Shown piece by piece: positions 27,088 through 37,032 of a DNA stretch of 64,000 bases. Made by a program: the position numbers and the translations under genes. How positions within the stretch are numbered: position 1 is the first letter of the stretch; each line of letters begins with the position of its first letter. This DNA is from Acidovorax sp. SRB_14. GTDB taxonomy: Bacteria > Pseudomonadota > Gammaproteobacteria > Burkholderiales > Burkholderiaceae_C. The stretch covers positions 62,001 to 126,000 of the forward strand of contig NZ_MWOK01000008.1 of NCBI RefSeq assembly GCF_012932145.1, given 5' to 3'. The notes beneath the pieces were generated by a model. That model made no database searches. It was given only the letters and a program-made list of their open reading frames with translations, and had not been told where the DNA came from.

Positions 27088-28233
27088 TCATCCGCCACCC
27101 TCCGCCGGGAACTGCAGCGCAATGGCAATCCCTGCGGCGATGGGCCGGGGTGGCGTCACGGCGCAGGCCCGCTCCGAGACCCCCGCCGCATCAAAGCTGG
27201 CCATTTCGCGCAGAACTGCGCAGGCCGACTGCAAGAGCGGCCAGGCCAGCGCCGCGCCCGAGCCCTCGCCCAGACGCAGGCCCAGGTCCAGCAGCGGCCG
27301 GGCCTGCAGTTGCGCCAGCAGATGCGCATGGCCCGGCTCGGCAGAGCCGTGGGCGAACACGCAGCGCTGCAGCACGTGGGGCTGCAGGCGCGCGGCGACC
27401 AGCACGGCGGCGCCCGTGATGAAGCCATCGACGACGATCACGCGGCGCTCTGACGCGGCCTGCAGCACGGCGCCCACGAGCGTGGCGACCTCGAAGCCGC
27501 CCAGGGCCGCAAGGGCGTCGAGCGGTTCGACGGCGCGTTCATTGGCCGCCAGCGCCTGCGCCAGCACGGCGCGCTTGCGCGCCACGCCCGCAGCGTCCAG
27601 GCCGGTGCCGGCGCCAGTGCAGTCCTCCAGCGCAACGCCGCACAGCCGCGCGAGCAGCAGAGACGCCACCGAGGTGTTGCCTATGCCCATTTCGCCGAGC
27701 AGCAGGGCATTGCCGCTCAATCCGCGCACGACCTCCCGGCCGTTGTCGATCGCCTGCGCGCACTGCGCAGCGGTCATAGCGGGGCCGGTGGACGCATCCT
27801 GCGTGCCGCGCGCCACCTTGCGCAGCAGCAGTTGCGGCTGGCCCGGCGCAGCGGCGCGCGGGGCGATGTCGCGCGCCACGCCGCAATCGACCACGGTGAG
27901 CGCCAGGCCGTGCTGGCGCGCCAGCACGCTCACGGCGGCGCCGCCGGCCAGAAAGTTCTCGACCATCTGCCAGGTCACGTCGCTCGGGTAGGCCGAGACG
28001 CCGCGCGCCGCCAGGCCGTGGTCGCCGGCGCAGACCAGCATTTGCGGGTGTTCGAGCTGCGGCGCCTCGCTGCCGAGGATCTGGCCGAGGCGCAGCGCCA
28101 GTTGCTCGAGGCGGCCCAGCGCGCCCAGGGGCTTGGTCTTGCGGTCGATGCGGTGCTGCAGGCGCGCGCTCAGCGCGGCGTCGTGCAGGTCGGGGATGCT
28201 GGGAATCGTGCAGGTGAGGGACATGGAAAGCAT
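27088..28233 (-). CDS. cobT: Nicotinate-nucleotide-dimethylbenzimidazole phosphoribosyltransferase
   Basis: 381 aa. Makes alpha-ribazole phosphate for the lower loop of B12. Family blocks: LVCAGDHGLAARGVSAYPSD near residue 65, NALLLGEMGIGNTSVASLLL and FAHGSAEPGHAHLL, with the catalytic Glu probably in SAEPGH. It starts immediately before the cobQ stop (ATG 28233, stop from 28236), so the genes are coupled; ATG 28224 is an alternative. Last gene of the B12 operon. Confidence 0.94.
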   Translation of the reverse strand: MLSMSLTCTIPSIPDLHDAALSARLQHRIDRKTKPLGALGRLEQLALRLGQILGSEAPQLEHPQMLVCAGDHGLAARGVSAYPSDVTWQMVENFLAGGAAVSVLARQHGLALTVVDCGVARDIAPRAAAPGQPQLLLRKVARGTQDASTGPAMTAAQCAQAIDNGREVVRGLSGNALLLGEMGIGNTSVASLLLARLCGVALEDCTGAGTGLDAAGVARKRAVLAQALAANERAVEPLDALAALGGFEVATLVGAVLQAASERRVIVVDGFITGAAVLVAARLQPHVLQRCVFAHGSAEPGHAHLLAQLQARPLLDLGLRLGEGSGAALAWPLLQSACAVLREMASFDAAGVSERACAVTPPRPIAAGIAIALQFPAEGGG

Positions 28234-29748
28234 TCAGCGGTGGATCAGGGATTGCAGGACGCCGGGCGCAAAGTGCGCCTCCAGCGCATCGGCCAGGCCG
28301 TCGAACACGGCGTCGAGCGTGCGCACGGGCGCGTCGCCCGGTGTGGAAAACAGGGCCTGCAGCGCGGCCGGGTCCTCGAACAGGCCGTGCAGGTACAGGC
28401 CCAGCACGTTGCCGGCGCGGTTCTGCCAGGCCAGACCTGGAATCGCTTCGCGTGCCACGTCGCCCGCAGCCGCCATGGCGGTGTGCTGCGCGGTCTGGCC
28501 GTGGTGGATTTCGTAGCCTGCCACCTGCACGCCCGACAGCGCCGCCCACGGGCCGGCCGCGAGCGCGCCAAAGCGCGCCTGGGTCTGGCGTACCGTCTTG
28601 GCGGGCTCGAACACGGTGACCAGCGGCAGCAGGCCGAGGCCCGGGCCGTTGCCGTCGATGCCGTCGGGGTCGATCAGCGCCTCGCCCAGCATCTGCAGGC
28701 CGCCGCACACGCCCAGTACGGCGCCGCCGCGCGCGGCGTGGGCGGCAATGGCGCTGTCCAGGCCCTGCGTGCGCAGCCAGGCCAGGTCGGCCGCCGTGGC
28801 CTTCGAGCCGGGCAGCACGATCCAGTCGACACCGGCCACGTCGGCCGGACTGCGCGCCCAGCGCAGGCGCACGCCGGGCAGGTTCTTGAGCGGCTGGAAT
28901 TCGTCCAGGTTGCTGATGCGCGGCGTGGCGATGACGGCGATGGTGGTGTGCACCGTGCCGCCCGTGCTGCTGCGGTCGTCGAACACGCCGTCTTCCTCGG
29001 GCAGGCCGTGCTGCCACCACATCGGGATGGTGGCGACGGTGGGCACGCCGGTCAGCGCTTGCAGCATCTGCGGCGCGGGCGCCAGCAAGGCGGCGTCGCC
29101 GCGGAACTTGTTGAGCACAAAACCGTTGATCAGCGCACGCTCGTCCTCGGGCAACAGCGCCCAGGTGCCGTACAGGTGCGCAAACGCGCCGCCGCGGTCG
29201 ATGTCGGTCACCAGCAGGCAGCGCGCCTGCGCATGGCGCGCCACGCGCATGTTGACGATGTCGCTGGCGTGCAGGTTGATCTCGGCCGGCGAGCCGGCGC
29301 CCTCGATCACCACCACGTCGTTCTCGGCGCGCAAGACGTCGAGCGCGGCGGCGATCTGCGGCCAGACCTTCTCGCTGCGGCCGCGCCAGGGCAGCGCCGT
29401 GAGTTCGGCGCTCACCTGCCCCATCAGCACGACCTGGCTGTGCGTGTCGGCCTCGGGCTTGAGCAGGAGCGGGTTCATGCGCACCTCGGGCGTGGCGCGC
29501 GCGGCCAGGGCCTGGAAGTACTGGGCCGATCCGATCTCGCCCAGCTGGCCGTCAGGCCCCACCACGACGCGCGCGTTGTTGCTCATGTTCTGCGCCTTGA
29601 AAGGCGCCACCTTCAGGCCCTGGCGCCCGTACCAGCGGCACAGCGCGGTGGTCAGCCAGCTTTTGCCCGCGCCGCTGGTAGTGCCCAGCACCATCACGCA
29701 GCGCGCGGGGCCGGGGGTCGTCTTGTGGAAGGGTGCGGTGGTGGTCAT
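28234..29748 (-). CDS. cobQ: Cobyric acid synthase
   Basis: 504 aa. ATP- and glutamine-dependent amidation of adenosyl-cobyrinate a,c-diamide to cobyric acid. N-terminal synthetase with VMVLGTTSGAGKSWLTTALC (P-loop) and KAQNMSNNARV; C-terminal glutaminase with GVCGGLQMLG (nucleophile Cys) and VAGYEIHHGQT (His). Followed by cobT; preceded by the patatin gene 52 bp away. Confidence 0.95.
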   Translation of the reverse strand: MTTTAPFHKTTPGPARCVMVLGTTSGAGKSWLTTALCRWYGRQGLKVAPFKAQNMSNNARVVVGPDGQLGEIGSAQYFQALAARATPEVRMNPLLLKPEADTHSQVVLMGQVSAELTALPWRGRSEKVWPQIAAALDVLRAENDVVVIEGAGSPAEINLHASDIVNMRVARHAQARCLLVTDIDRGGAFAHLYGTWALLPEDERALINGFVLNKFRGDAALLAPAPQMLQALTGVPTVATIPMWWQHGLPEEDGVFDDRSSTGGTVHTTIAVIATPRISNLDEFQPLKNLPGVRLRWARSPADVAGVDWIVLPGSKATAADLAWLRTQGLDSAIAAHAARGGAVLGVCGGLQMLGEALIDPDGIDGNGPGLGLLPLVTVFEPAKTVRQTQARFGALAAGPWAALSGVQVAGYEIHHGQTAQHTAMAAAGDVAREAIPGLAWQNRAGNVLGLYLHGLFEDPAALQALFSTPGDAPVRTLDAVFDGLADALEAHFAPGVLQSLIHR

Positions 29749-29800
29749 GGGTTCATGGTGTGAGCGGCGGCGCGGCTTGCCGGGCGGCGCCAGGCGGGTG

Positions 29801-30721
29801 TCAGGCCAGCAGCCCCCGGATCATCGGCAGCGCCAGTTCGGTGGCGCGCTCGCCTTCGTCGATGGCACTGGCGCCGCGGTGGAAGTCCATGGCCCCGAGG
29901 TCGGGCAGGCGCGGGCGGATCATCGCGTCGGCCGGCTCGCCGGCCAGGCGGCTCTGCGTGATGCGCACCTGCATGATGTTCAGGCTCGCGCTCATCACGC
30001 CCAGCATGGACGGCATGGCAGCGGACTTTGGCGTTCCGTTGAAGGGCCACATGCGGGCCAGCAGCGCCTCCAGCCGGCCGCTGTGCGTCAAGGCCGTGGC
30101 CTGCTTGACCTGCTCGGCCTCTTTCTCGGAGGCCGCTTTCTGGAGGGGCGGACGGCGCCGCGTCACCAGCTCCCAGTTCAGGTCGACCGCGATCACGATG
30201 TCGGCGCCCATGGCGCGGCACAGCGACACGGGCACCGGGTTGACCAGGCCGCCGTCGACCAGCAGGCGACCATCGTGCTGCGCCGGGGTGAAGAGCCCGG
30301 GCAGCGCGATCGAGGCGCGCACCGCGTCGATCACCGGGCCCTCGCGCAGCCAGACCTCGCGGCCGCTGGCCAGGTCGGTGGCCACGCAGCCAAAGGCCTT
30401 GGGCAGCTGCTCGATGCCGGGGTCGTCGTACTGCGAGCGGAAAAAATGCGCCAGCTTGCCCCCGGCCATCAGCCCGCCGCCGAGCTTCCAGTCGAGCAGG
30501 CCCACCACCGACTGCCACTTCAGGCCCCGCACCCAGGGCTCCAGGCGCCCGTGTTCGCCGGCGGCATAGGCCGCGCCCACGAGCGCGCCAATCGACGTGC
30601 CGCAAACGATGTCGGGAGCTATGCCGGCGCGCTCGAGCGCGTTGATCACGCCAATGTGCGACCAGCCGCGCGCCGAGCCACTGCCGAGCGCCAAGCCGAT
30701 GCGGGGGGGTTTGGGTTGCAA
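29801..30721 (-). CDS. RssA-like patatin-family phospholipase inside the B12 operon
   Basis: 306 aa. Ser-Asp dyad hydrolase: RIGLALGSGSARGWSHIGVI (oxyanion glycines), CGTSIGALVGAAYA (Ser nucleophile) and LLVDGGLVNPVPV (Asp). Start: TTG at 30721 sits 6 nt after AGGAGA (plus-strand TTCTCCT at 30726-30732), which is better than the ATG at 30838 that lacks a site. It lies between cobC and cobQ in the same direction, though lipid hydrolysis has no known role in B12 synthesis. Cytosolic; no signal peptide from the TTG start. Confidence 0.85.
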   Translation of the reverse strand: MQPKPPRIGLALGSGSARGWSHIGVINALERAGIAPDIVCGTSIGALVGAAYAAGEHGRLEPWVRGLKWQSVVGLLDWKLGGGLMAGGKLAHFFRSQYDDPGIEQLPKAFGCVATDLASGREVWLREGPVIDAVRASIALPGLFTPAQHDGRLLVDGGLVNPVPVSLCRAMGADIVIAVDLNWELVTRRRPPLQKAASEKEAEQVKQATALTHSGRLEALLARMWPFNGTPKSAAMPSMLGVMSASLNIMQVRITQSRLAGEPADAMIRPRLPDLGAMDFHRGASAIDEGERATELALPMIRGLLA

Positions 30722-30865
30722 AAGGGTTCTCCTGATCAGACGTTCTGAGGGGGCTTGCGAAGGCGGCGGCCGAGTGGCCCGTTGGCAGGCTGGGCAGTGG
30801 CCTGAATTTACCGCGTACGCTGCGCGGACCGCGCCCACCGCCCGGTGTTGGGACCGCGCCAGGCC

Positions 30866-31960
30866 TCAGCGCCCCTTCCCAGCCAGCCACGCCCAGCGCA
30901 GCGCGTCCTGCGACGCCGGAGGCAGCACGCCCAGGCGCACGGTGCCGGGCAGGCCGAACGAGCGGCAGTCGCGCACCTGGATGCCGTGCGTGCGCAGGTG
31001 CCGCACAGCGGCCTGCACACCAGCCGCGGGAACCTGGGCACAGAAATAGTTGGCCTGACTGCCAGTCACCACGGCCCAGCCGAGGTCGGCGCACAGCGCC
31101 TGCTGGCGCGCCTTCCAGTCGCGCAGCACGGGCAGGCAGTGGGCCAGCCAATGCTGGGTGGCGGGATCGGCCCAGCAGTCCAGCAAGGCGACGCCGTGCG
31201 CGCCGACGAGCCACGATGGCGCCAGGGCATGGAGCGCGGCCACATCGGCGTCCGCACCGGGCGGCGCAATCGCGTAGGCGGCGCGCACGCCGGTCAGGCC
31301 CAGCGCCTTGTTGGGCGTCCAGAACTGCCACGTGGCCAGGCCGGTGTCCGGCACCTCCCAGGCGCGGGGGCCGGCAACGCCGTGTCCGGTGTGCAGGCGC
31401 AGCGGCGCATAAGCGCAGTCGAGCACGCGCAGGGCACCGGCCGCCGCGTGTTCGGACGCCCCAGAGCGCGCGCCGCGCCACGCGGCCCATGCCGGGTCGG
31501 CGCCGCCGAGCGGACTCGACGGATCGCACGCCCAGTGCAGGCCGGCTGCGGCGTGGCCGGCGTCAGCCGGCCGCAACAGCCGCAGGCCGCGCGCCTGCGC
31601 CGCCTGGGCGTAGTCGCCATAGCTGTGCGCCGGCAGCGCCACGGCGCGCACGCCGCGCTGCGCCGCCAGAGCGGTCACGCGGTGGATGAACTCGCTGGCG
31701 CTGGCGGCCAGCACGATGCGCGCCGGCGCCACGCCGTGAAAGGCCGCCAGGCGCGCGCGCAGGTGGGTGTAGGCCGGGTCGGGGTAGCGCGTGGCGTCGG
31801 CCTGCTGCACGGCGGCGAGCGCCTGCGGGCACGGGCCGCAGGCGTTGCTGTTGGTGGAGAAGTCGTGCCGCGCCGCACCCAGCGCGTCGGGGCCGCCGTG
31901 CACGGGCTGCGCTGGGGCCAGCGCGCCGGGCATGTCGGGTTCTTGCGCCAGATCAGCCAT
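30866..31960 (-). CDS. cobC: Threonine-phosphate decarboxylase (CobC/CobD type)
   Basis: 364 aa. PLP fold-type I enzyme making (R)-1-aminopropan-2-ol phosphate for the B12 linker. The block ARHDFSTNSNACGPCPQAL corresponds to the family's substrate-binding opening, and FWTPNKALGLTGVRAAYAI holds the PLP lysine. The start at 31960 overlaps the cbiB stop by 8 bp. The aminotransferase-like sequence without a GTP-binding part separates it from CobU. Confidence 0.88.
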   Translation of the reverse strand: MADLAQEPDMPGALAPAQPVHGGPDALGAARHDFSTNSNACGPCPQALAAVQQADATRYPDPAYTHLRARLAAFHGVAPARIVLAASASEFIHRVTALAAQRGVRAVALPAHSYGDYAQAAQARGLRLLRPADAGHAAAGLHWACDPSSPLGGADPAWAAWRGARSGASEHAAAGALRVLDCAYAPLRLHTGHGVAGPRAWEVPDTGLATWQFWTPNKALGLTGVRAAYAIAPPGADADVAALHALAPSWLVGAHGVALLDCWADPATQHWLAHCLPVLRDWKARQQALCADLGWAVVTGSQANYFCAQVPAAGVQAAVRHLRTHGIQVRDCRSFGLPGTVRLGVLPPASQDALRWAWLAGKGR

Positions 31961-32996
31961 GGTGCAGCATCCCAATAACTATCAAAACAAGAGCTGTCAG
32001 CGCAAGCAGGACAAGCGCTAGAGCCACTTTTGACACCAATGCTTGCGCCCGCTGCGCATCGCCTTGCGTGGGCGCACGCCCGGTCGCGTGCAGGCAGTAC
32101 GCGCCCGGCTTGGACAGGCGCACGCCGAGCGCCAGCGCCATCGCCGCCATCGGCCAGCCGCTGTTGGGCGAGGGCGTGCGCCGCGCCTCGCGCGCCAGCG
32201 CACGCAGCGGCACGCCGCCGGCGGCCAGGGCCAGCAGCAGCGCGGTCAGGCGCGCCGGCAGCCACGACAGCGCGTCGTCGGCGCGCGCGGCCCATTTGCC
32301 GGCCCACTGCCAGTAGCGCCCGCCGCGCAGGCCGGGGTAGCCCCACATGGCGTCGGCGGTGTTGGCCAGGCGGTACAGCGCGGCGCCCGGCAGGCCGAGC
32401 AGCACGAACCAGAACAGCGGCGCGACCACCGAGTCGTTGAGGTTCTCGGCGAGCGACTCGATGGCGCTCTGGCGCACCTCGTCGGCACTCAACTGCGCGA
32501 CGTCGCGGCTGACCAGCCAGGCCAGCCGCGCACGCCCGGCGCCGAGCGATTCTCCCAGCGCCGCCTCGACGGCGCGCACCTCGCTTTGCAGCAGCGCCAG
32601 CGCCAGCAGCGGCTTGAGCAGCAGCCCCAGCAGCAGCGCGGTCAGGCCGCAGCGCGCCGCGGCCTGCAGCGCACCGGCGGGCGGCACGGGCACCCAAGCG
32701 CCCAGCACGGCCGCCTGCAGCAGCACGGAAACGACTAAAACCATAGCAGCCAGCGCAGACCAGGCAAGGGCTGCAAGCCAAAAACACTTCCAGTCACGGC
32801 CCGTGGCGGCGGCCGGTGCAATGCGCTGGTCCAGTGCGCCCAGCGCGCGGCCCATCCACACGACCGGGTGCCAGCGCGCGGGCGGCTCCCCCCAGCGCGC
32901 GTCCACCGCCAGCGCCACCAGCAGCGCCAGCAGCACGCAGGCGGCGCCCGGCAGCGGCTGTGCGGCCAGCGGGTGCAGCAGCGCAAATAGGTCCAT
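31953..32996 (-). CDS. cbiB: Adenosylcobinamide-phosphate synthase
   Basis: 347 aa, multi-pass membrane protein joining aminopropanol phosphate to cobyric acid. Family blocks: RWHPVVWMGRALGALD, DEVRQSAIESLAENLNDSVV and TADAMWGYPGLRGGRYWQ. Two segments are encoded by antisense copies of the palindromic element: FWLAALAWSALAAMVLVV (about residues 71-88) and SKVALALVLLALTALVLIV at the C terminus. Both read as hydrophobic helix. The stop overlaps cobC. Confidence 0.94.
   Translation of the reverse strand: MDLFALLHPLAAQPLPGAACVLLALLVALAVDARWGEPPARWHPVVWMGRALGALDQRIAPAAATGRDWKCFWLAALAWSALAAMVLVVSVLLQAAVLGAWVPVPPAGALQAAARCGLTALLLGLLLKPLLALALLQSEVRAVEAALGESLGAGRARLAWLVSRDVAQLSADEVRQSAIESLAENLNDSVVAPLFWFVLLGLPGAALYRLANTADAMWGYPGLRGGRYWQWAGKWAARADDALSWLPARLTALLLALAAGGVPLRALAREARRTPSPNSGWPMAAMALALGVRLSKPGAYCLHATGRAPTQGDAQRAQALVSKVALALVLLALTALVLIVIGMLHHG
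31977..32036 (+). repeat. Palindromic element, copy at the cbiB 3' end
   Basis: Core AGCTGTCAGCGC then AAGCGCTAGAGCC and TTTTGACA. In frame and antisense to cbiB, encoding ALALVLLALTALVLIV. Confidence 0.75.
32733..32790 (+). repeat. Palindromic element, second copy in cbiB
   Basis: Core ATAGCAGCCAGCGCAGACC then AAGGGCTGCAAGCC. Antisense to cbiB in the same frame as the 3' copy; encodes WLAALAWSALAAMV. Confidence 0.65.
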
Positions 32997-33035
32997 TCAA
33001 TGCCTTGGGACGACGGCGGGCTCGTTCATGCCGTC

Positions 33036-33605
33036 TCAGTCCTCGATGCCGCGCTGCGCCGGAATGCCGGCCTGGAAGGCGTGCTTAACCAGCGCCATCT
33101 CGGTCACGGTGTCGGCCAGTTCGATGATCTCCGGCGGGCAGCGCCGGCCCGTGAGCACCACGTGTACGTCCTTGGGGCGGCTGCGCAGCGTCTCCAGCAC
33201 GGGTTCGAGCGGCAGCCAGCCATAGATCAGCGGGTAGGTGATTTCGTCGAGCACAACCAGGAAATGCCCGCCCGCGAGGATCGCCGCGCGCGCCTTCTCC
33301 CAGCCGTCGCGCGCGAGCTGCGCCGAGTGCTCCAGGTCCTGGCTCTTCCAGCTGAAGCCGTCGCCCAGGCCCTCGATGGGGATGCCGATCTGTTCGAACA
33401 TGCGGTGCTCGCCAAAGCGCGCCGTCGGCACCTTCATGAACTGGAAAATCTTCACGGCCTTGCCACGCCCGTGCGCGCGCAGCGCCAGGCCGAACGCGGC
33501 CGTGCTCTTGCCCTTGCCGTTCCCGGTGTGGACGATGACCAGGCCGCGGCGTTCGCCCTCGGGCTTGTCGTAGGGCTTGGCTTGGGGTGGGGTTTCAATC
33601 TGCAT
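33036..33605 (-). CDS. cobO: Cob(I)yrinic acid a,c-diamide adenosyltransferase
   Basis: 189 aa, CobA/CobO family. Attaches the adenosyl group from ATP to Co(I) corrinoids. P-loop [19 protein letters not shown] at residues 22-40, then [14 protein letters not shown] and [17 protein letters not shown]. The start [15 protein letters not shown] is chosen as the usual family N terminus; the longer frame runs back toward btuD. Confidence 0.95.
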   Translation of the reverse strand: MQIETPPQAKPYDKPEGERRGLVIVHTGNGKGKSTAAFGLALRAHGRGKAVKIFQFMKVPTARFGEHRMFEQIGIPIEGLGDGFSWKSQDLEHSAQLARDGWEKARAAILAGGHFLVVLDEITYPLIYGWLPLEPVLETLRSRPKDVHVVLTGRRCPPEIIELADTVTEMALVKHAFQAGIPAQRGIED

Positions 33606-33666
33606 CGGGGACTCTCCAAAAAACAGCGGGCGCACGCACGGCCAAGGCCGGCGCCGCCCCAAAAAA

Positions 33667-34469
<803 letters not shown>

Positions 34470-34473
<4 letters not shown>

Positions 34474-35543
34474 AGCAGCCCCCCGGGCGCCGTGCGCCGG
34501 TGCATGAGCCACAGCAGGTAGCCGCCGCCGAGCACCGCCGTGAGCACGCCCACGGGCAGCTCTTGCGGCGCGACCAGGCCGCGCGCCAGCAGGTCGGCCG
34601 CGCACAGCAGCACGCCGCCCATCAGGCTCGAGAGCGCCATCAGCCGCCCATGCGGCACCGACACCGCCGCGCGCACCAGGTGCGGCGCGGCCAGGCCGAC
34701 GAAGGCCACCAGCCCGGTCTGCGCCACGGCCGTGCCGGTGGCCAGCGCGATCACCGCCACCAGCGCGGCGCGCAGCGGCGCCAGCGGCAGGCCCAGGCTG
34801 AGCGCCGTGGCTTCGCCGAGCGCCAGGCCGTCGAGCGCGCGCGCCAGCGCCCACGCCGCCATCTGGCACAGCGCCCACACCGCCGCCATCAGCGCGCAGG
34901 CGCTCCAGCCGACAAAGCCGGTCGAACCGAGCAGGAAGGCCTGCATGGCCTGCAGCGAATCGGGCGACAGCAGGAGGATCAGCGAGGTGAATGCACCGAG
35001 CACCACGCCCACGATCACGCCGGCCAGCAACAGGCGCAGCGTGTGCTGCACGCCGCGCGCCAGCGCCAGCGTCAGCAGCACCGCCAGCACCGCGCCCACA
35101 AAAGCCGCACCCGTCAGGCCCAGGCGCACCAGCCAGTGGCTCGAGAACACCGACACCGGCGCACCGCCCGCCAGGCCGGCCACGCCGCCCACCAGGGCCA
35201 GCGCGAGCGCGACGCCCAGCGAAGCGCCCGAGGCGCTGCCGAGCAGGTACGGATCGGCCAGCGGGTTGCGGAACAGCCCCTGCGCCACGGCGCCGGCCAG
35301 GCCCAGCAGCGCGCCGGCCATCCAGGCGCCGAGCGTGCGCGGCAGGCGGATCTCCCAGACGATCTGCTGCGCCATGGCGCGCACGGACGGCTCGGCGTCG
35401 CGCCCCCACAGCGCTGGCCAGAGGTTTTCGAGGCCCGTGCTGCCCACGCCCGTGCCCAGCAGCACCAGCAGCAGCGAAACCAGCAGCAGGCCCAGGGCCA
35501 GCCAGCCGCCGCGCCCGGCGCCCCCATGGGCCGCGCGCTTCAT
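34470..35543 (-). CDS. btuC: B12 ABC transporter permease
   Basis: 357 aa, FecCD/BtuC family with about ten hydrophobic segments. Conserved blocks EIRLPRTLGAWMAGALLGLA, GLFRNPLADPYLLGSASGAS and GLAAPHLVRAAVSVPHGRLM (coupling region). Overlaps btuF at its start and btuD at its end. Confidence 0.94.
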
Positions 35544-36448
35544 GGCCGCACCGCCCCGGGCGGCGCCTTGCGCGCCAGGCACTGCGCCATCAGGCGCGCG
35601 GCCTCGGCCATGCGCGGGCCGGGGCGGATCAGCACGTCGCTCTGCGCGGCGTCGAACACGCAGATGCGCTGCTCGCGCACGGCGCGGATGCCCTGCCAGC
35701 CCGGGCGATCGGCCATGCCTCCGGCGCTGCGCGCGCCGACCATGATGAGGTCGGGGTTGGCGCGCACCACGAATTCTGGGTTGAGCTTGGGGAAAGGCCC
35801 GAGCTGCGCGGGCACGATGTTCTGCGCACCCAGACGCGCCAGCGTCTCGCCGATGAACGAGGTGGTGCCGGCGCCATATGGGGTGGGGCTGACCTCGTAG
35901 TACACGCGCGTGCTGCGCACGGTGGACGGCAGCGATTGCGCCGCGGCGGCCACGCCGGCATCGATCGCGCGCCAGACCTGCTGCGCATCGGGCACGGCGA
36001 GCAACTGCCCCAGCTTGCCGAGCACGCGCTGCACGTCGGCGTGGGTCTTGGGCTCGAGCGCGACCACCGTGAGGCCCAGCGATTCGAGCCGCGCAATGGC
36101 GCGCGACGAGGTGGCAGCCAGCACCACGTCCGGGCGCAGCGCGACGATGGCCTCGATGCTCGGGTCGATGCCGCCGCCCACCTTGGGCAGGGCCTCGACG
36201 CTGTCCGGCCAGTTCGAATAGCGGTCGACCCCCACCAAGCGCTGGCACTGGCCGAGCGCGCACACGGTTTCGGTCAGCGAGGGCAGCAGGCTGACGATGC
36301 GCTGCGGCGGCTGCGCCAGGTGCACGGCGCGGCCCCGGTCGTCGGTGAGCTGCACCGGCTGTGCGTTCGCCAGCGTCGCCATGGCCAACAGCAGCACCAG
36401 CAGGACGGCCACCACCGCGACGATGCGCAGCACAGGGGTCGGTTTCAT
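35540..36448 (-). CDS. btuF: B12 periplasmic binding protein
   Basis: 302 aa, class III substrate-binding protein. Signal peptide ending ATLANAQ, then PQRIVSLLPSLTETVCALG, GVDRYSNWPDSVEALPKVGG and SIEAIVALRPDVVLAATS. Delivers cobalamin to BtuCD. Starts within the cobU stop (TGATG) and ends overlapping btuC, so all are coupled. Confidence 0.94.
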   Translation of the reverse strand: MKPTPVLRIVAVVAVLLVLLLAMATLANAQPVQLTDDRGRAVHLAQPPQRIVSLLPSLTETVCALGQCQRLVGVDRYSNWPDSVEALPKVGGGIDPSIEAIVALRPDVVLAATSSRAIARLESLGLTVVALEPKTHADVQRVLGKLGQLLAVPDAQQVWRAIDAGVAAAAQSLPSTVRSTRVYYEVSPTPYGAGTTSFIGETLARLGAQNIVPAQLGPFPKLNPEFVVRANPDLIMVGARSAGGMADRPGWQGIRAVREQRICVFDAAQSDVLIRPGPRMAEAARLMAQCLARKAPPGAVRP

Positions 36449-37032
36449 CAGAGGGATTCCTTCAAGCTCAGTGGCAGGCCCGCCGCCATCAGTGTGACGC
36501 GGCTGCAGGCGTGCGCCACCTGCTGGTTCAGTGTGCCCAGCGCATCGACAAAGGCGCGCACCTCGCGCCCGAGCGGAATGACGCCCAGGCCGATCTCGTT
36601 GCCCACCAGCACCACGGGCCCGGGGGCCTGCTCCAATGCTTCCAAAAACAGAGCTGCCTGCGCTTTCCAGCCGTGCGTTTGCGCCTGTTTTGGCTCCAAA
36701 TCGGGGGCCGGCATGGTCCAGTTGGTCAGCCACAGCGTCAGGCAGTCGATGAGCACCAGCGTGCCCGGCGCGCTGTGCCGGCACAGCGCGGCGGCCAGGT
36801 CGAGCGGCTCTTCGAGCGTGTGCAAGCCGGGCACGCGCGCGGCGCGGTCGCTCTGGTGGCGCGCGATGCGCGCGCGCATCTCGCCGTCCCAGGGCTGGGC
36901 CGTGGCCAGCAGCAGCGCGCGGCGATCGGGCGCCTGCGCCAGCCAGTGCGCGGCCAGCAGCTCGGCGCGGCGCGACTTGCCGCTTTTCTGGCCGCCCAGG
37001 ATGAGTTCGCTGCGGGCCATCGACAGGGTCAT
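36448..37032 (-). CDS. cobU: Adenosylcobinamide kinase/guanylyltransferase
   Basis: 194 aa. Phosphorylates adenosylcobinamide and links GMP. P-loop ILGGQKSGKSRRAELLA at residues 11-27, LVLIDCLTLWLTNW and VLVGNEIGLGVIPLGREVR. Between these last two blocks the stretch KQAQTHGWKAQAALFLEALE is encoded by an antisense copy of the palindromic element, at a place where shorter homologues have a loop. Overlaps btuF and cobB. Confidence 0.94.
   Translation of the reverse strand: MTLSMARSELILGGQKSGKSRRAELLAAHWLAQAPDRRALLLATAQPWDGEMRARIARHQSDRAARVPGLHTLEEPLDLAAALCRHSAPGTLVLIDCLTLWLTNWTMPAPDLEPKQAQTHGWKAQAALFLEALEQAPGPVVLVGNEIGLGVIPLGREVRAFVDALGTLNQQVAHACSRVTLMAAGLPLSLKESL
36641..36700 (+). repeat. Palindromic element, copy inside cobU
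   Basis: Core AGCTGCCTGCGCTTT then CCGTGCGTTTGCGCCTG, matching the rlmD copy at about 35 of 45 positions. Antisense and in frame in cobU, giving QAQTHGWKAQAALF. Confidence 0.75.
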
